From assembly GCA_947501615.1 (NCBI GenBank), contig CANMWK010000015.1:62001-126000 (forward strand): a stretch of 64,000 bases of DNA. The letters run 5' to 3'. The notes under the pieces were generated by a model. The model had not been told where the DNA came from. It made no database searches and saw nothing but the letters and a program-made list of their open reading frames with translations. Origin of the DNA: an uncultured Tenacibaculum sp. GTDB taxonomy: Bacteria > Bacteroidota > Bacteroidia > Flavobacteriales > Flavobacteriaceae. The position numbers and the translations under genes were made by a program. Positions 25,634 through 34,327 of this stretch are shown here, one piece after another (the first letter of the stretch is position 1; the number at the start of each line of letters is the position of its first letter).

Positions 25634-26896
25634 TTATAGTAAAGTTTTTAAAATCTCCACCATTCTATATACATCTTCAAAACCGTTATACATTGGCACT
25701 GGCGCGCAACGAATCACATCTGGCTCTCTCCAATCGGTAATGATATGATGATCTGTTAACTTTTGATGTAAACTTTTATCTGCATGCTGTACTTGAATTG
25801 ATAACTGACAACCTCTTTCTTTTGGATTAGAAGGTGTAATGATTTTAATTCTATCCGTATCAATTTGGTTAATCAAATACTCAAAATATCCAGTAAGCTT
25901 TTCAGATTTTTCCCGTAACGCATCCATTCCAACAGTATCAAATAGATCTAAAGACGAACGAATTGCTGCCATCGATAAAATTGGTGGATTTGATAATTGC
26001 CATCCTTCTGCACCAGACATTACATCAAAAGGTTGACGCATATTGAAACGTGTATCTTTATTATGATTCCACCAACCTGCAAATCTTGGTAAATCTCTAT
26101 TATGCGCATGTTTTTCATGTACAAATAATCCAGATAAACTTCCTGGTCCAGAATTTAAATATTTATAAGTACACCACGCTGCAAAATCTACTCCGCTGTC
26201 ATGTAAATTTGGCTGAATATTTCCTGCTCCGTGAGCCAAATCGATTCCAACAATACATTTCTTAGCATGGCCAATTTCTGCAATATGTTTAATATCTAAA
26301 TATTGACCTGTATAATAATTTACGCCGCCGATTAATAGTAGTGCAATTTCATCTCCTTGTTCTTCAATAATAGTTTCTAAATCCTCTATCCTCAGTAGTT
26401 CTTCACCAGCTCTTGGTTTCCATTCTACCAATCCATCTTCAACATCGAAACCATGAAACTTTAATTGTGATTGTACCGCATATCTATCCGAAGGAAAAGC
26501 ATCACTTTCAATGACAATTTTATACTTCTCCTTTGTTGGTTGATAAAACGAAACCATTAACAAGTGTAAGTTTGTAGTTAACGTATTCATAACTACAACT
26601 TCTAATGGTTTGGCTCCAACTATTTTCGCCATTTTTTCTGTAAGAAATTCGTGATATGGCAACCAAGGCGTTTCTCCTTCGAAATGTCCTTCTACTCCAT
26701 ATTTTGCCCAATCATCTAATTCTTGCTGAATGTATTTTTGTGTTTGTTTTGGTTGTAATCCTAATGAGTTTCCTGTAAAATACAACCAATCATTTCCTTT
26801 ATCATCTTTAGGAATGTGAAATTGATTTCGTAAATAAGCTAATGGATCATCTTTGTCTAGTTGTTTAGCATAATCCAAAGAGTTTTCGTAGTTCAT
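25634..26896 (-). CDS. kynU: Kynureninase
   Basis: The 420-aa PLP enzyme cleaves 3-hydroxykynurenine to 3-hydroxyanthranilate and alanine. The PLP lysine is in C-T-Y-K-Y-L-N-S-G-P-G, with the Asp in D-L-A-H-G-A-G-N and the substrate-binding F-A-G-W-W-N-H. A TTG at 26917 is in frame, but the ATG at 26896 (M-N-Y-E-N-S) is the better start. It is the first gene of the minus-strand kynurenine run; a ~255-bp upstream gap holds no other gene. Confidence 0.96.
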   Translation of the reverse strand: MNYENSLDYAKQLDKDDPLAYLRNQFHIPKDDKGNDWLYFTGNSLGLQPKQTQKYIQQELDDWAKYGVEGHFEGETPWLPYHEFLTEKMAKIVGAKPLEVVVMNTLTTNLHLLMVSFYQPTKEKYKIVIESDAFPSDRYAVQSQLKFHGFDVEDGLVEWKPRAGEELLRIEDLETIIEEQGDEIALLLIGGVNYYTGQYLDIKHIAEIGHAKKCIVGIDLAHGAGNIQPNLHDSGVDFAAWCTYKYLNSGPGSLSGLFVHEKHAHNRDLPRFAGWWNHNKDTRFNMRQPFDVMSGAEGWQLSNPPILSMAAIRSSLDLFDTVGMDALREKSEKLTGYFEYLINQIDTDRIKIITPSNPKERGCQLSIQVQHADKSLHQKLTDHHIITDWREPDVIRCAPVPMYNGFEDVYRMVEILKTLL

Positions 26897-27153
26897 CAAA
26901 AGAATGATTTTTATCAAAGATAGTAAAACCTAAGGAGTTTTATAAAGGGTAAAAAAGAGATGAATCTTGCTTTATTTTGTTAATTAACGACAACAATAAT
27001 CTTCAAAATTTTAGAAAAAACATCTCGAAAAATCCCATAACGTAAAAACCATCTTTTATACCTCTCTTTTATGTTCTTAAGGATAAAAACATAGTATTTA
27101 TATCTCTTTTCTATAGTTTTAGATTATCAAAAAACTAACAAATACTTAAAATT

Positions 27154-28593
27154 ATGAAATTCCTAAGATTTACTTTTCTCTTACTATTAGGTGTAGTTTT
27201 TATTACATCTTGTAAAACAGAAAAAAAAGAAATAAAGAAAGTTGAAAAAGAAGTTGAAGCTTATGCCAAAAGTGAAATTAATGAATTGTGGTGTAAAGCG
27301 GAATCTTCTTGGTTTACTATTGACTCTAATACAGGAAAACGTAAAACTCCACCTCCTGCTGAAGATAAATCGAGTGTTTTTGGTAATAATAAAACCGTTT
27401 CAAATTGTGATTTTCACCAATGGTCTTGGCAGAAATTTTTGTGGTTAACTAACAATATTGATGGTAAACCATTATTTATAAAAGAACTAACTCAAGTTAC
27501 GAACCAAAACGTTCCCGTTACACAGCCTAGTGGCCAATATAAAATCATTTTAACTTCTCATGACAATGTTCAAGCAACAGGAGATATTTTAAAATCGAAT
27601 AAAACTTTTAGTAAAGACAATAAAAGTTATGATGTTTACTATTCTATTCATGTGAATGATACATTATATAACAACATTGAAAAATATGCTAAAATGGAAG
27701 CTATTAAATATACCGACACTACTTTTCCTGTAGGTTCTTTAGAATTAAAAGTTGCATGGGTAGATGCGAAAGCGATTAGTGATACAAGTTCGTATTTTGT
27801 AACAGATGCTGTGATTAATGGAGAAGATACTCAAATAGCTTTATTAGGAATGCACGTAGTTGGAGTGGTATACAATCATCCTGAATTTATCTGGGCTACT
27901 TTTGAACACGACGATTTAGTTCCTTACTACGATTGGAAAGCAACAACAAATGCTGATGTTCCTGTAACTTCTTCAAAAAATAAATTGTTCTTCGATAAAA
28001 ATGCTACTGGTACAATTGATAATCTTGCAAGTCATTATAACGATCCTTCGAAAGATAATCCAAACGTATTTGCAGTAAACAAATATGGAGTTCCTCGTCA
28101 AGCTCAAAATGCTTTTTTAGCTACAAGTCAAGATGGAAAAACAAACTATGACAATATTGATAAAATTAATAAAAGTGTAAAGTCACAATTAAAAGATATC
28201 TGGGTAAATTATTTTTACAACGGTTCTATTTGGATTGATACTGAAGGTTATACATATCCTACAGAGCAAGCTAAACTATTAAATACTTTAGGTGGTAATT
28301 TAAGTAATTCTGCTCCAGGTAAATTAACTCGTGGATCGGTTGCTGCTTATAATATTACTATGGAAACTTATGAGCAATTAGGATTTAACCCACCAAAATC
28401 TATACACGAACAATCGGTTGCTACAATGGGAAATTGTTTTTCTTGTCACAGTAGTAATGGTACAAGTGGTTCTCCTTTAAATGTAAGTCATATATTTAAT
28501 GGTGCTGTAAGTCGTGAAAAAGGACACACTAGAAAAGAGACAAAACAAAAACACTTAAATGAAGTGCTTAGCATTGTAAAAAAAATGAAATAA
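27154..28593 (+). CDS. Lipoprotein with a single c-type haem motif
   Basis: The 479-aa product has a lipoprotein signal (Cys20 in I-T-S-C) and a Lys/Glu linker. A large domain of unknown family follows, rich in Trp and Tyr (S-W-Q-K-F-L-W-L-T, W-A-T-F-E-H-D-D-L). One C-F-S-C-H haem-attachment motif is at 428-432. The Cys-x-x-Cys-His and export signal together suggest covalent haem in the periplasm. The redox partner is unknown. It is monocistronic between convergent and divergent neighbours and ends at a shared terminator. Confidence 0.75.
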   Translation: MKFLRFTFLLLLGVVFITSCKTEKKEIKKVEKEVEAYAKSEINELWCKAESSWFTIDSNTGKRKTPPPAEDKSSVFGNNKTVSNCDFHQWSWQKFLWLTNNIDGKPLFIKELTQVTNQNVPVTQPSGQYKIILTSHDNVQATGDILKSNKTFSKDNKSYDVYYSIHVNDTLYNNIEKYAKMEAIKYTDTTFPVGSLELKVAWVDAKAISDTSSYFVTDAVINGEDTQIALLGMHVVGVVYNHPEFIWATFEHDDLVPYYDWKATTNADVPVTSSKNKLFFDKNATGTIDNLASHYNDPSKDNPNVFAVNKYGVPRQAQNAFLATSQDGKTNYDNIDKINKSVKSQLKDIWVNYFYNGSIWIDTEGYTYPTEQAKLLNTLGGNLSNSAPGKLTRGSVAAYNITMETYEQLGFNPPKSIHEQSVATMGNCFSCHSSNGTSGSPLNVSHIFNGAVSREKGHTRKETKQKHLNEVLSIVKKMK

Positions 28594-28661
28594 TTTTTCT
28601 TAAAAGAGTAAGAAATATTTAATAAAGAAACACTAACCAAGCTTTATATTACTAACTACTC

Positions 28662-28691
28662 AAAAGCCTTGTTTTAAAAAACAAGGCTTTT
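28662..28691. terminator. Bidirectional terminator
   Basis: Perfect 14-bp arms AAAAGCCTTGTTTT and AAAACAAGGCTTTT with a 2-nt loop lie between convergent 27154-28593 and serA. Confidence 0.9.
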
Positions 28692-28721
28692 ACTTTATAT
28701 CTAATCTATTTGAATTATTTC

Positions 28722-30605
28722 TTAATACAATACTCTAAATCGAATTGTACCTTCTACATTCTTTAATTCTTTAATTACATCTTGATTGTAATCTTTATCT
28801 ACATCTGTAATTACATATCCTACTTTAGAATCCGTAGACAGGTATTGTCCGACAATATTTAATCCATATTCTGCAACTACTTTATTAATATTCGCCATTA
28901 CACCCGATACATTCTTATGCATGTGCAAGAAACGATGCGAATTTTGTTGCTTAGGTAATCTAATATTTGGGAAATTAACAGCATCTACTGTATTTCCTGA
29001 ATTGATGTATCCCATGATTTTACTTGGCACAAAATCAGCTATATCACGCTGTGCTTCTTCTGTACTTCCACCAACATGAGGGGTTAAAATTACATTAGGC
29101 AAACCTTTTAGATCTGTATAAAACTCTCCATTTTTTCTAGGTTCTTCTGGATAAACATCAACAGCCGCTCCTGCTATTTTACCTGATTTTAAAGCTGCTG
29201 TTAAAGCAGGGATATCTACAACAAAACCTCTTGATAGATTTACTAAATGAGCTCCATCTTTCATTTGAGAAATTTCTTTAGCTCCTATATAATTTCTATT
29301 TAAAGAGTTATCGTCTACATGTAATGTTACCACATCTGAAATTGCTAATAAATCAGCTAATGAATTCATTTTAGTCGCATTACCTAAAGCTAACTTATCT
29401 TCAACATCATAATAATACACATCCATTCCTAAAGCTTCCGCTAAAACAGATAATTGTTTTCCAATATTACCATAACCAACAATACCTAGTTTTTTACCTC
29501 TTACTTCTTTAGATCCTTGTGCCGTTTTGTTCCACTCACCATTATGTATTTCTGTACTTCTTTGAAAAACACTACGCATTAACATAATAATTTCTCCTAT
29601 TGCTAATTCTACTACAGACCTTGTGTTACTATAAGGTGCATTGAAAACAACAATCCCGTTTTCTTTACATGCATCTAAATCAATTTGTTTTGTTCCTATA
29701 CAAAACGCTCCCACAGCCAATAATCTTGGAGCATTTTCAATTACCTTTTTTGTGATTTGTGTTTTCGAACGGATTCCAATTACATGAACATCTTGTAATT
29801 TTTCAATCAATTCTTCTTCTGATAGGCTTCTACCTACTGTTTCTACTGTAAAACCATCATTGGTAAATTTTTCGTACGCATCAGCATGTATGTTTTCTAA
29901 TAATAACATTTTGATACGATTTTTTGGATATGATATATTTCTTGGCAAATCGTTTATAAATAAAAATTCGTCTAAATTCGGTGTAATATAGTCAGCGTTT
30001 TTAATTGTTTTTTCACGCTGAACATTTTCTGTATAAGCAAAAAACTTATCTGCAACTCCTGCTTCTCTCGTAATATAATCGCTATAACCATCTCCTATTA
30101 CTTGGATTTCTCCATCTAATTGTAAATTTTGTAAACAGGCTATTTTACCATTATGAACAGACAGGACATTATCTCTATCGAATCCTATAATTTCTCCATC
30201 TTCGCTAAACTCAAAAGTATTCGCAAAAACTCGTTCTGGTGGAATATTATATTCCCCAACTATAGGAATAATGAATTCTTTAAATCCAGCAGAAATCACA
30301 TAGATATTCTCTGAATAAGATTCGAAAAACTCTTTATTTCTTTCTATAGAACTGGAGACTCTTTTTTTTAATTCTTGAATTAACAAGTCTAAATCGGATC
30401 GTTTTGCATTCAGTAATTTTATTCTACGTTCTAACGACTGGGTAAAGGATATCTCACCATCAATTCCAAGATTAGTGATTTTGATAATTTCATTAATTAC
30501 CGCTTCTTTTTTGGGATTATTAGCTAAAGTTATTTCAGCTAAAACATCTAACGCTTCTACTTTTGTGAGCGTGCTGTCGAAATCGAAAATATAATATTTA
30601 CTCAT
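28722..30605 (-). CDS. serA: Bifunctional SerB-like HAD phosphatase/D-3-phosphoglycerate dehydrogenase
   Basis: The 627-aa fusion has an N-terminal HAD-IB phosphatase (residues ~1-215) with D-F-D-S-T nucleophile motif at 8-12 and G-D-G-Y-S-D near 170. A D-3-phosphoglycerate dehydrogenase follows (about 230-540), with G-I-V-G-Y-G-N-I-G, the R-S catalytic region, E of Y-P-E-E-P and H of L-T-P-H-V-G-G-S. A C-terminal ACT domain (~555-627) probably senses serine. It would carry the first and third steps of serine synthesis. It is alone between terminators. Confidence 0.93.
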   Translation of the reverse strand: MSKYYIFDFDSTLTKVEALDVLAEITLANNPKKEAVINEIIKITNLGIDGEISFTQSLERRIKLLNAKRSDLDLLIQELKKRVSSSIERNKEFFESYSENIYVISAGFKEFIIPIVGEYNIPPERVFANTFEFSEDGEIIGFDRDNVLSVHNGKIACLQNLQLDGEIQVIGDGYSDYITREAGVADKFFAYTENVQREKTIKNADYITPNLDEFLFINDLPRNISYPKNRIKMLLLENIHADAYEKFTNDGFTVETVGRSLSEEELIEKLQDVHVIGIRSKTQITKKVIENAPRLLAVGAFCIGTKQIDLDACKENGIVVFNAPYSNTRSVVELAIGEIIMLMRSVFQRSTEIHNGEWNKTAQGSKEVRGKKLGIVGYGNIGKQLSVLAEALGMDVYYYDVEDKLALGNATKMNSLADLLAISDVVTLHVDDNSLNRNYIGAKEISQMKDGAHLVNLSRGFVVDIPALTAALKSGKIAGAAVDVYPEEPRKNGEFYTDLKGLPNVILTPHVGGSTEEAQRDIADFVPSKIMGYINSGNTVDAVNFPNIRLPKQQNSHRFLHMHKNVSGVMANINKVVAEYGLNIVGQYLSTDSKVGYVITDVDKDYNQDVIKELKNVEGTIRFRVLY

Positions 30606-30929
30606 GGCATTTAATTATCCATTTAAAAAATTGAAAATTACAATCTATTTAGTATAGAAAAAACTATTCTTTTATAAAATACTTTATTTTTATAAAACTC
30701 ATAAAAAAAACAACTTAAATTGAGAATAACATAAAATTCATCAGATATCTTTTTAGTTGACCTCATATGATTTATTTAAAACTAAAATATAGCATCTGTT
30801 AATAACAGTAAATTTTGTGTTGTATAATTACTATTTCCTAACAACACAAGTTTTATAAAAATACAACAGATAACTCATGGTCTTTTAAAATTAAAAAAGC
30901 TCACCTTTCTGGTGAGCTTTAATCATTAA
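30606..30929. other. Gene-free gap upstream of serA with inverted repeats and ettA terminator
   Basis: No ORF is supported. The gap holds the palindrome CTGTTA-A-TAACAG (30796-30808) and an inverted repeat TTGTGTTGT/ACAACACAA (30815-30823, 30841-30849). The ettA terminator is at its right end. No clear TAnnTTTG promoter was found for serA. Confidence 0.5.
30893..30920 (-). terminator. Terminator of ettA
   Basis: AAAGCTCACC (30896-30905) and GGTGAGCTTT (30911-30920) flank TTTCT; on the minus strand a T-run follows. Confidence 0.88.
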
Positions 30930-32621
30930 CTATCGAATTAATTTTTTATACTTAATTCGTTTTGGCATGATATCTCCACCTAATCGTTTCTTTTTATTCT
31001 CTTCATATTCGGAAAAGGAACCTTCAAAGAAATATACTTGGGAATCTCCTTCAAAAGCAAGAATATGTGTACATATTCTATCTAAGAACCAACGGTCGTG
31101 CGAAATTACCACTGCACATCCTGCAAAGTTTTCTAATCCTTCTTCTAACGCTCGAAGTGTATTTACATCTAAATCGTTGGTAGGCTCATCTAACAGTAAT
31201 ACATTTCCTTCTTCTTTAAGTGTCATGGCTAGATGTAAACGGTTACGCTCACCACCAGATAATGTATTTACTTTCTTATTCTGCTCACTACCAGAAAAAT
31301 TAAATCTACTTAAGTAAGCTCTTGAATTTACTTGCTTTCCTCCCATCATCACCAAATCTTGTCCGTCTGAAAAGTTTTCCCAAATTGATTTATTCGGATC
31401 AATGTTAGCGTGATTCTGATCTACATACGCAATCTTAGCTGTTTCACCAACAGAAAACGTTCCTGCATCTGGATTCTCTTCTCCCATTATCATTCTAAAG
31501 ATTGTGGTCTTACCAGCACCGTTTGGCCCAATAATCCCTACAATTCCTGCTTGAGGTAAATTAAATGCTAAATCTTCATACAATAACTTCTCACCAAAAG
31601 CTTTAGAAACACCAGCAGCTTCTATTACATTTGTTCCTAAACGTGGACCATTCGGAATGTAAATTTCTAGCTTCTCCTCTGTTTGCTTCTGATCTTGATT
31701 CATTAATTTATCATAATTCTTCAGACGAGCTTTAGATTTTGCTTGACGTCCTTTAGGAGCCATACGAACCCACTCTAATTCTCGTTCTAAAGTTTTCTGA
31801 CGTTTAGAAGCTGTTTTACTTTCTTGTTCTAAACGTTTAGCCTTTTGATCTAACCAAGAAGAATAATTTCCTTTCCAAGGAATACCTTCTCCTCTATCCA
31901 ACTCTAAAATCCAACCTGCTACATTATCTAAGAAATAACGGTCGTGAGTTACTGCAATTACAGTACCTTTATATTGTGCTAAATGATGTTCTAACCAGTG
32001 TACAGATTCTGCATCTAAGTGGTTGGTAGGCTCATCTAATAATAAAATTTCTGGCTCTTGTAATAATAATCTACATAATGCAACTCTTCTTCTTTCCCCT
32101 CCAGATAATACACCAATCTTTTTATAAGGATCTGGAGTACGAAGCGCATCCATTGCAATTTCTAATTTGGTATCTAATTCCCAAGCGTTAGTTGCATCAA
32201 TTTTATCTTGCAATTCTGCTTGACGATCCATTAGCTTTTGCATCTTATCAGCATCAGAATACACTTCTTCTAAACCAAACATGTCGTTGATTTTATTGTA
32301 TTCGTCTAATACTTCTACAACTTCAGCTACTCCTTCTTTTACAATTTCAAGAACTGTTTTGTCTTCATCTAATTGAGGTTCTTGTTCTAGGTATCCTACT
32401 TTATATCCTGGAGAAAAAACAACATCTCCCTGATAATTCTTCTCAACTCCAGCTATAATTTTAAGTAAAGTTGACTTACCTGATCCGTTTAAACCTAAAA
32501 TTCCAATTTTAGCTCCGTAAAAAAAACTCAGGTATATATCTTTTAAAACTTGTTTTCCAGTAGATTGATAGGTTTTAGAAACCCTATTCATGGAAAAAAT
32601 GACTTTCTTATCGTCTGACAT
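30930..32621 (-). CDS. ettA: Energy-dependent translational throttle protein EttA (ABC-F)
   Basis: The 563-aa soluble protein has two ABC cassettes: Walker A G-L-N-G-S-G-K-S and G-P-N-G-A-G-K-T, ABC signatures L-S-G-G-E-R-R and L-S-G-G-E-R-N, and Walker B L-L-L-D-E-P-T-N-H-L-D and L-L-L-D-E-P-T-N-D-L-D. The linker is typical of the EttA class, with E-L-E-W-V-R-M-A-P-K-G-R-Q. It gates the first peptide bonds on the ribosome E site according to ATP/ADP ratio. A small membrane protein gene lies 61 bp upstream. Confidence 0.96.
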   Translation of the reverse strand: MSDDKKVIFSMNRVSKTYQSTGKQVLKDIYLSFFYGAKIGILGLNGSGKSTLLKIIAGVEKNYQGDVVFSPGYKVGYLEQEPQLDEDKTVLEIVKEGVAEVVEVLDEYNKINDMFGLEEVYSDADKMQKLMDRQAELQDKIDATNAWELDTKLEIAMDALRTPDPYKKIGVLSGGERRRVALCRLLLQEPEILLLDEPTNHLDAESVHWLEHHLAQYKGTVIAVTHDRYFLDNVAGWILELDRGEGIPWKGNYSSWLDQKAKRLEQESKTASKRQKTLERELEWVRMAPKGRQAKSKARLKNYDKLMNQDQKQTEEKLEIYIPNGPRLGTNVIEAAGVSKAFGEKLLYEDLAFNLPQAGIVGIIGPNGAGKTTIFRMIMGEENPDAGTFSVGETAKIAYVDQNHANIDPNKSIWENFSDGQDLVMMGGKQVNSRAYLSRFNFSGSEQNKKVNTLSGGERNRLHLAMTLKEEGNVLLLDEPTNDLDVNTLRALEEGLENFAGCAVVISHDRWFLDRICTHILAFEGDSQVYFFEGSFSEYEENKKKRLGGDIMPKRIKYKKLIR

Positions 32622-32682
32622 GTATAGTGATTAATTTGGTTTGTTATGTAAAAATGTACTTTTTCAAAAAAGTAAAGTTGTT

Positions 32683-32862
32683 TTATACGCGACCCTTTAA
32701 AGCATTAAACACCCATGCTATAGCAAAGAATCCTAATCCAATTGCCGCAAATCCCCAACCTATATCTTCGTATCTATATGCTCCTAATCCTATTAATAAA
32801 AATCCAATAAAAATCATTAAAAGTGTTGCATAAGTTAACACCGTATTTTTGTTCATTGCCAT
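32683..32862 (-). CDS. CAL67264-type small membrane protein (59 aa)
   Basis: On the minus strand an ATG at 32862 opens 59 codons. They read M-A-M-N-K-N-T-V-L-T, two hydrophobic helices (about 8-28 and 36-52) and the end W-V-F-N-A-L-K-G-R-V. This matches, from memory, the flavobacterial CAL67264 membrane family often found beside ettA. A second ATG at 32856 is possible. Function unknown. Likely co-transcribed with ettA. Confidence 0.85.
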   Translation of the reverse strand: MAMNKNTVLTYATLLMIFIGFLLIGLGAYRYEDIGWGFAAIGLGFFAIAWVFNALKGRV

Positions 32863-33197
32863 ATTCTATATTTTTATATGATACCAGATTTTAACTGATA
32901 ATAAGCTTATTAAGTTGTTAAAAATGAATTTTGATTCATTTTCCTTCTTCCTAAAGTGAATTACAAATATCGAGAAATATTTGAATTATTATACAATGCA
33001 TGATACAAAAGAATAGAATTATTGAAAAATTAGAACTATTTCTACTCTTTCTTATGTTTTACCAATGGTATACTAATAAAACAGAGATCTTATCTTTAGT
33101 AAATAAACTTATTGATATGACTTTTTTGGCGATTAGGCTTCTTTTAGTATTTAAAAAGTATTATAAAATATTGTTTCTAAGCGGTATATATAAAATT
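32863..33197. other. Gap with no supported gene
   Basis: This 335-bp AT-rich stretch holds an inverted repeat CAAATAT/ATATTTG (32964-32983). A plus-strand 70-codon frame at 33000-33212 overlaps the lpxD end and looks spurious. Confidence 0.5.
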
Positions 33198-34184
33198 TTA
33201 CTTTCTTGCTAACTTTCTTAAAGCAACCCATTGCCTCAATTTTTCTTTGGCTTCACATGCTGGATATCCCACTACAGTTTGCCCAGCAGGGACATCAGCA
33301 ATTACACCAGAACCAGCACCTACTGTAGCTCCGGAATGAATTGTTGTATGATCTTTAATAGATGCACTACCACCTATAACTACGCCATCACCTAAAGTTA
33401 CAGAACCAGCTAAACCACTGTTTCCTGCCATAATACAAAACTTACCTAACACAGAATTATGACCTATTTGAACTAAATTATCAATTTTACATCCATCTCC
33501 TAATATTGTGGCACTAAACTTACCTCTATCCACACATGAATTTGCCCCTATTTCAACATTATTACCTATAATCACGTTTCCGATATGAGGAATTTTAGTT
33601 AATCCTTGTTCACTCGGTCTATAACCAAAACCATCAGCTCCAATACTTACATTAGCATGAAAAATACAATTATTTCCTATTTCACTACGCTCTCTGATTA
33701 CAGTACCAGACCAAACCACAGTATTATTTCCGATAGAAGTATCATCAAAAACAGATACATTAGGATATATCACAACATTATCTCCTAATACTACATTTTC
33801 ACCAATATAAGAATTTGCTCCTATTTTGCACCCTTCACCTATTTTAGCTGTTGAAGAGATTATAGCTTTAGGATGAATATTTTCACTGAAATGTGGTGGC
33901 TCTGGTGTAAAAAGTTCTAAAATTATTGCCATTGCTAAATCGGCATTTTTAACTTTTATAAGTGCTTTTCCTTCGCCTGGTTCTAGTACTATTTTTTCAT
34001 CTATAACAGCTACACTAGCTTCAGATGTTCCCCATAAACGTGCATATTTTTGATTTCCAATAAAGGTAATATGACTACTTTTTGCCTTTTCTATTTGCTC
34101 TGGCGCATTAATTTTACAATCACAATTCCCCACCAATTCGCCCTCTAATAATTTTGCAATTTCGTTTACGGTAAATACTTTCAT
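33198..34184 (-). CDS. lpxD: UDP-3-O-acylglucosamine N-acyltransferase LpxD
   Basis: The 328-aa enzyme of lipid A synthesis transfers a 3-hydroxyacyl chain from ACP. The N-terminal uridine-binding domain (1-~100) is followed by many hexapeptide repeats forming a left-handed beta helix. The catalytic His lies in V-Q-I-G-H-N-S-V and the G-A-D-G-F-G-Y motif is present. It implies a lipid A-containing outer membrane. A fabZ/lpxC or lpxA neighbour is not present, so this copy is separate from the usual lpx cluster. Confidence 0.95.
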   Translation of the reverse strand: MKVFTVNEIAKLLEGELVGNCDCKINAPEQIEKAKSSHITFIGNQKYARLWGTSEASVAVIDEKIVLEPGEGKALIKVKNADLAMAIILELFTPEPPHFSENIHPKAIISSTAKIGEGCKIGANSYIGENVVLGDNVVIYPNVSVFDDTSIGNNTVVWSGTVIRERSEIGNNCIFHANVSIGADGFGYRPSEQGLTKIPHIGNVIIGNNVEIGANSCVDRGKFSATILGDGCKIDNLVQIGHNSVLGKFCIMAGNSGLAGSVTLGDGVVIGGSASIKDHTTIHSGATVGAGSGVIADVPAGQTVVGYPACEAKEKLRQWVALRKLARK

Positions 34185-34283
34185 TTAGTATAATTTAAGT
34201 TTGTATGTATTGTAATTCAACTTCATAAGGAAAACCTTAATGAATATTCTGTTGTTATTTAATTTTAGTTTAAAACTCAATAA

Positions 34284-34305
34284 AAAAACCTACAAAAGTA
34301 GGTTT
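34284..34305 (-). terminator. Terminator of the dienoyl-CoA reductase gene
   Basis: AAACCTAC (34286-34293), AAAA and GTAGGTTT form a hairpin; on the minus strand a T7 run follows. Confidence 0.75.
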
Positions 34306-34327
34306 CTTAATGGTATATCTATTTTTT

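Noticed and set aside
32627..32833. Plus-strand 68-codon frame opposite the small membrane protein
   Set aside because: It is the complement of the CAL67264-type gene, whose minus-strand sequence has clear membrane helices and the family end.
33000..33212. Plus-strand 70-codon frame
   Set aside because: Overlaps the lpxD 3' end, is very hydrophobic without a family and has no convincing promoter; probably chance.
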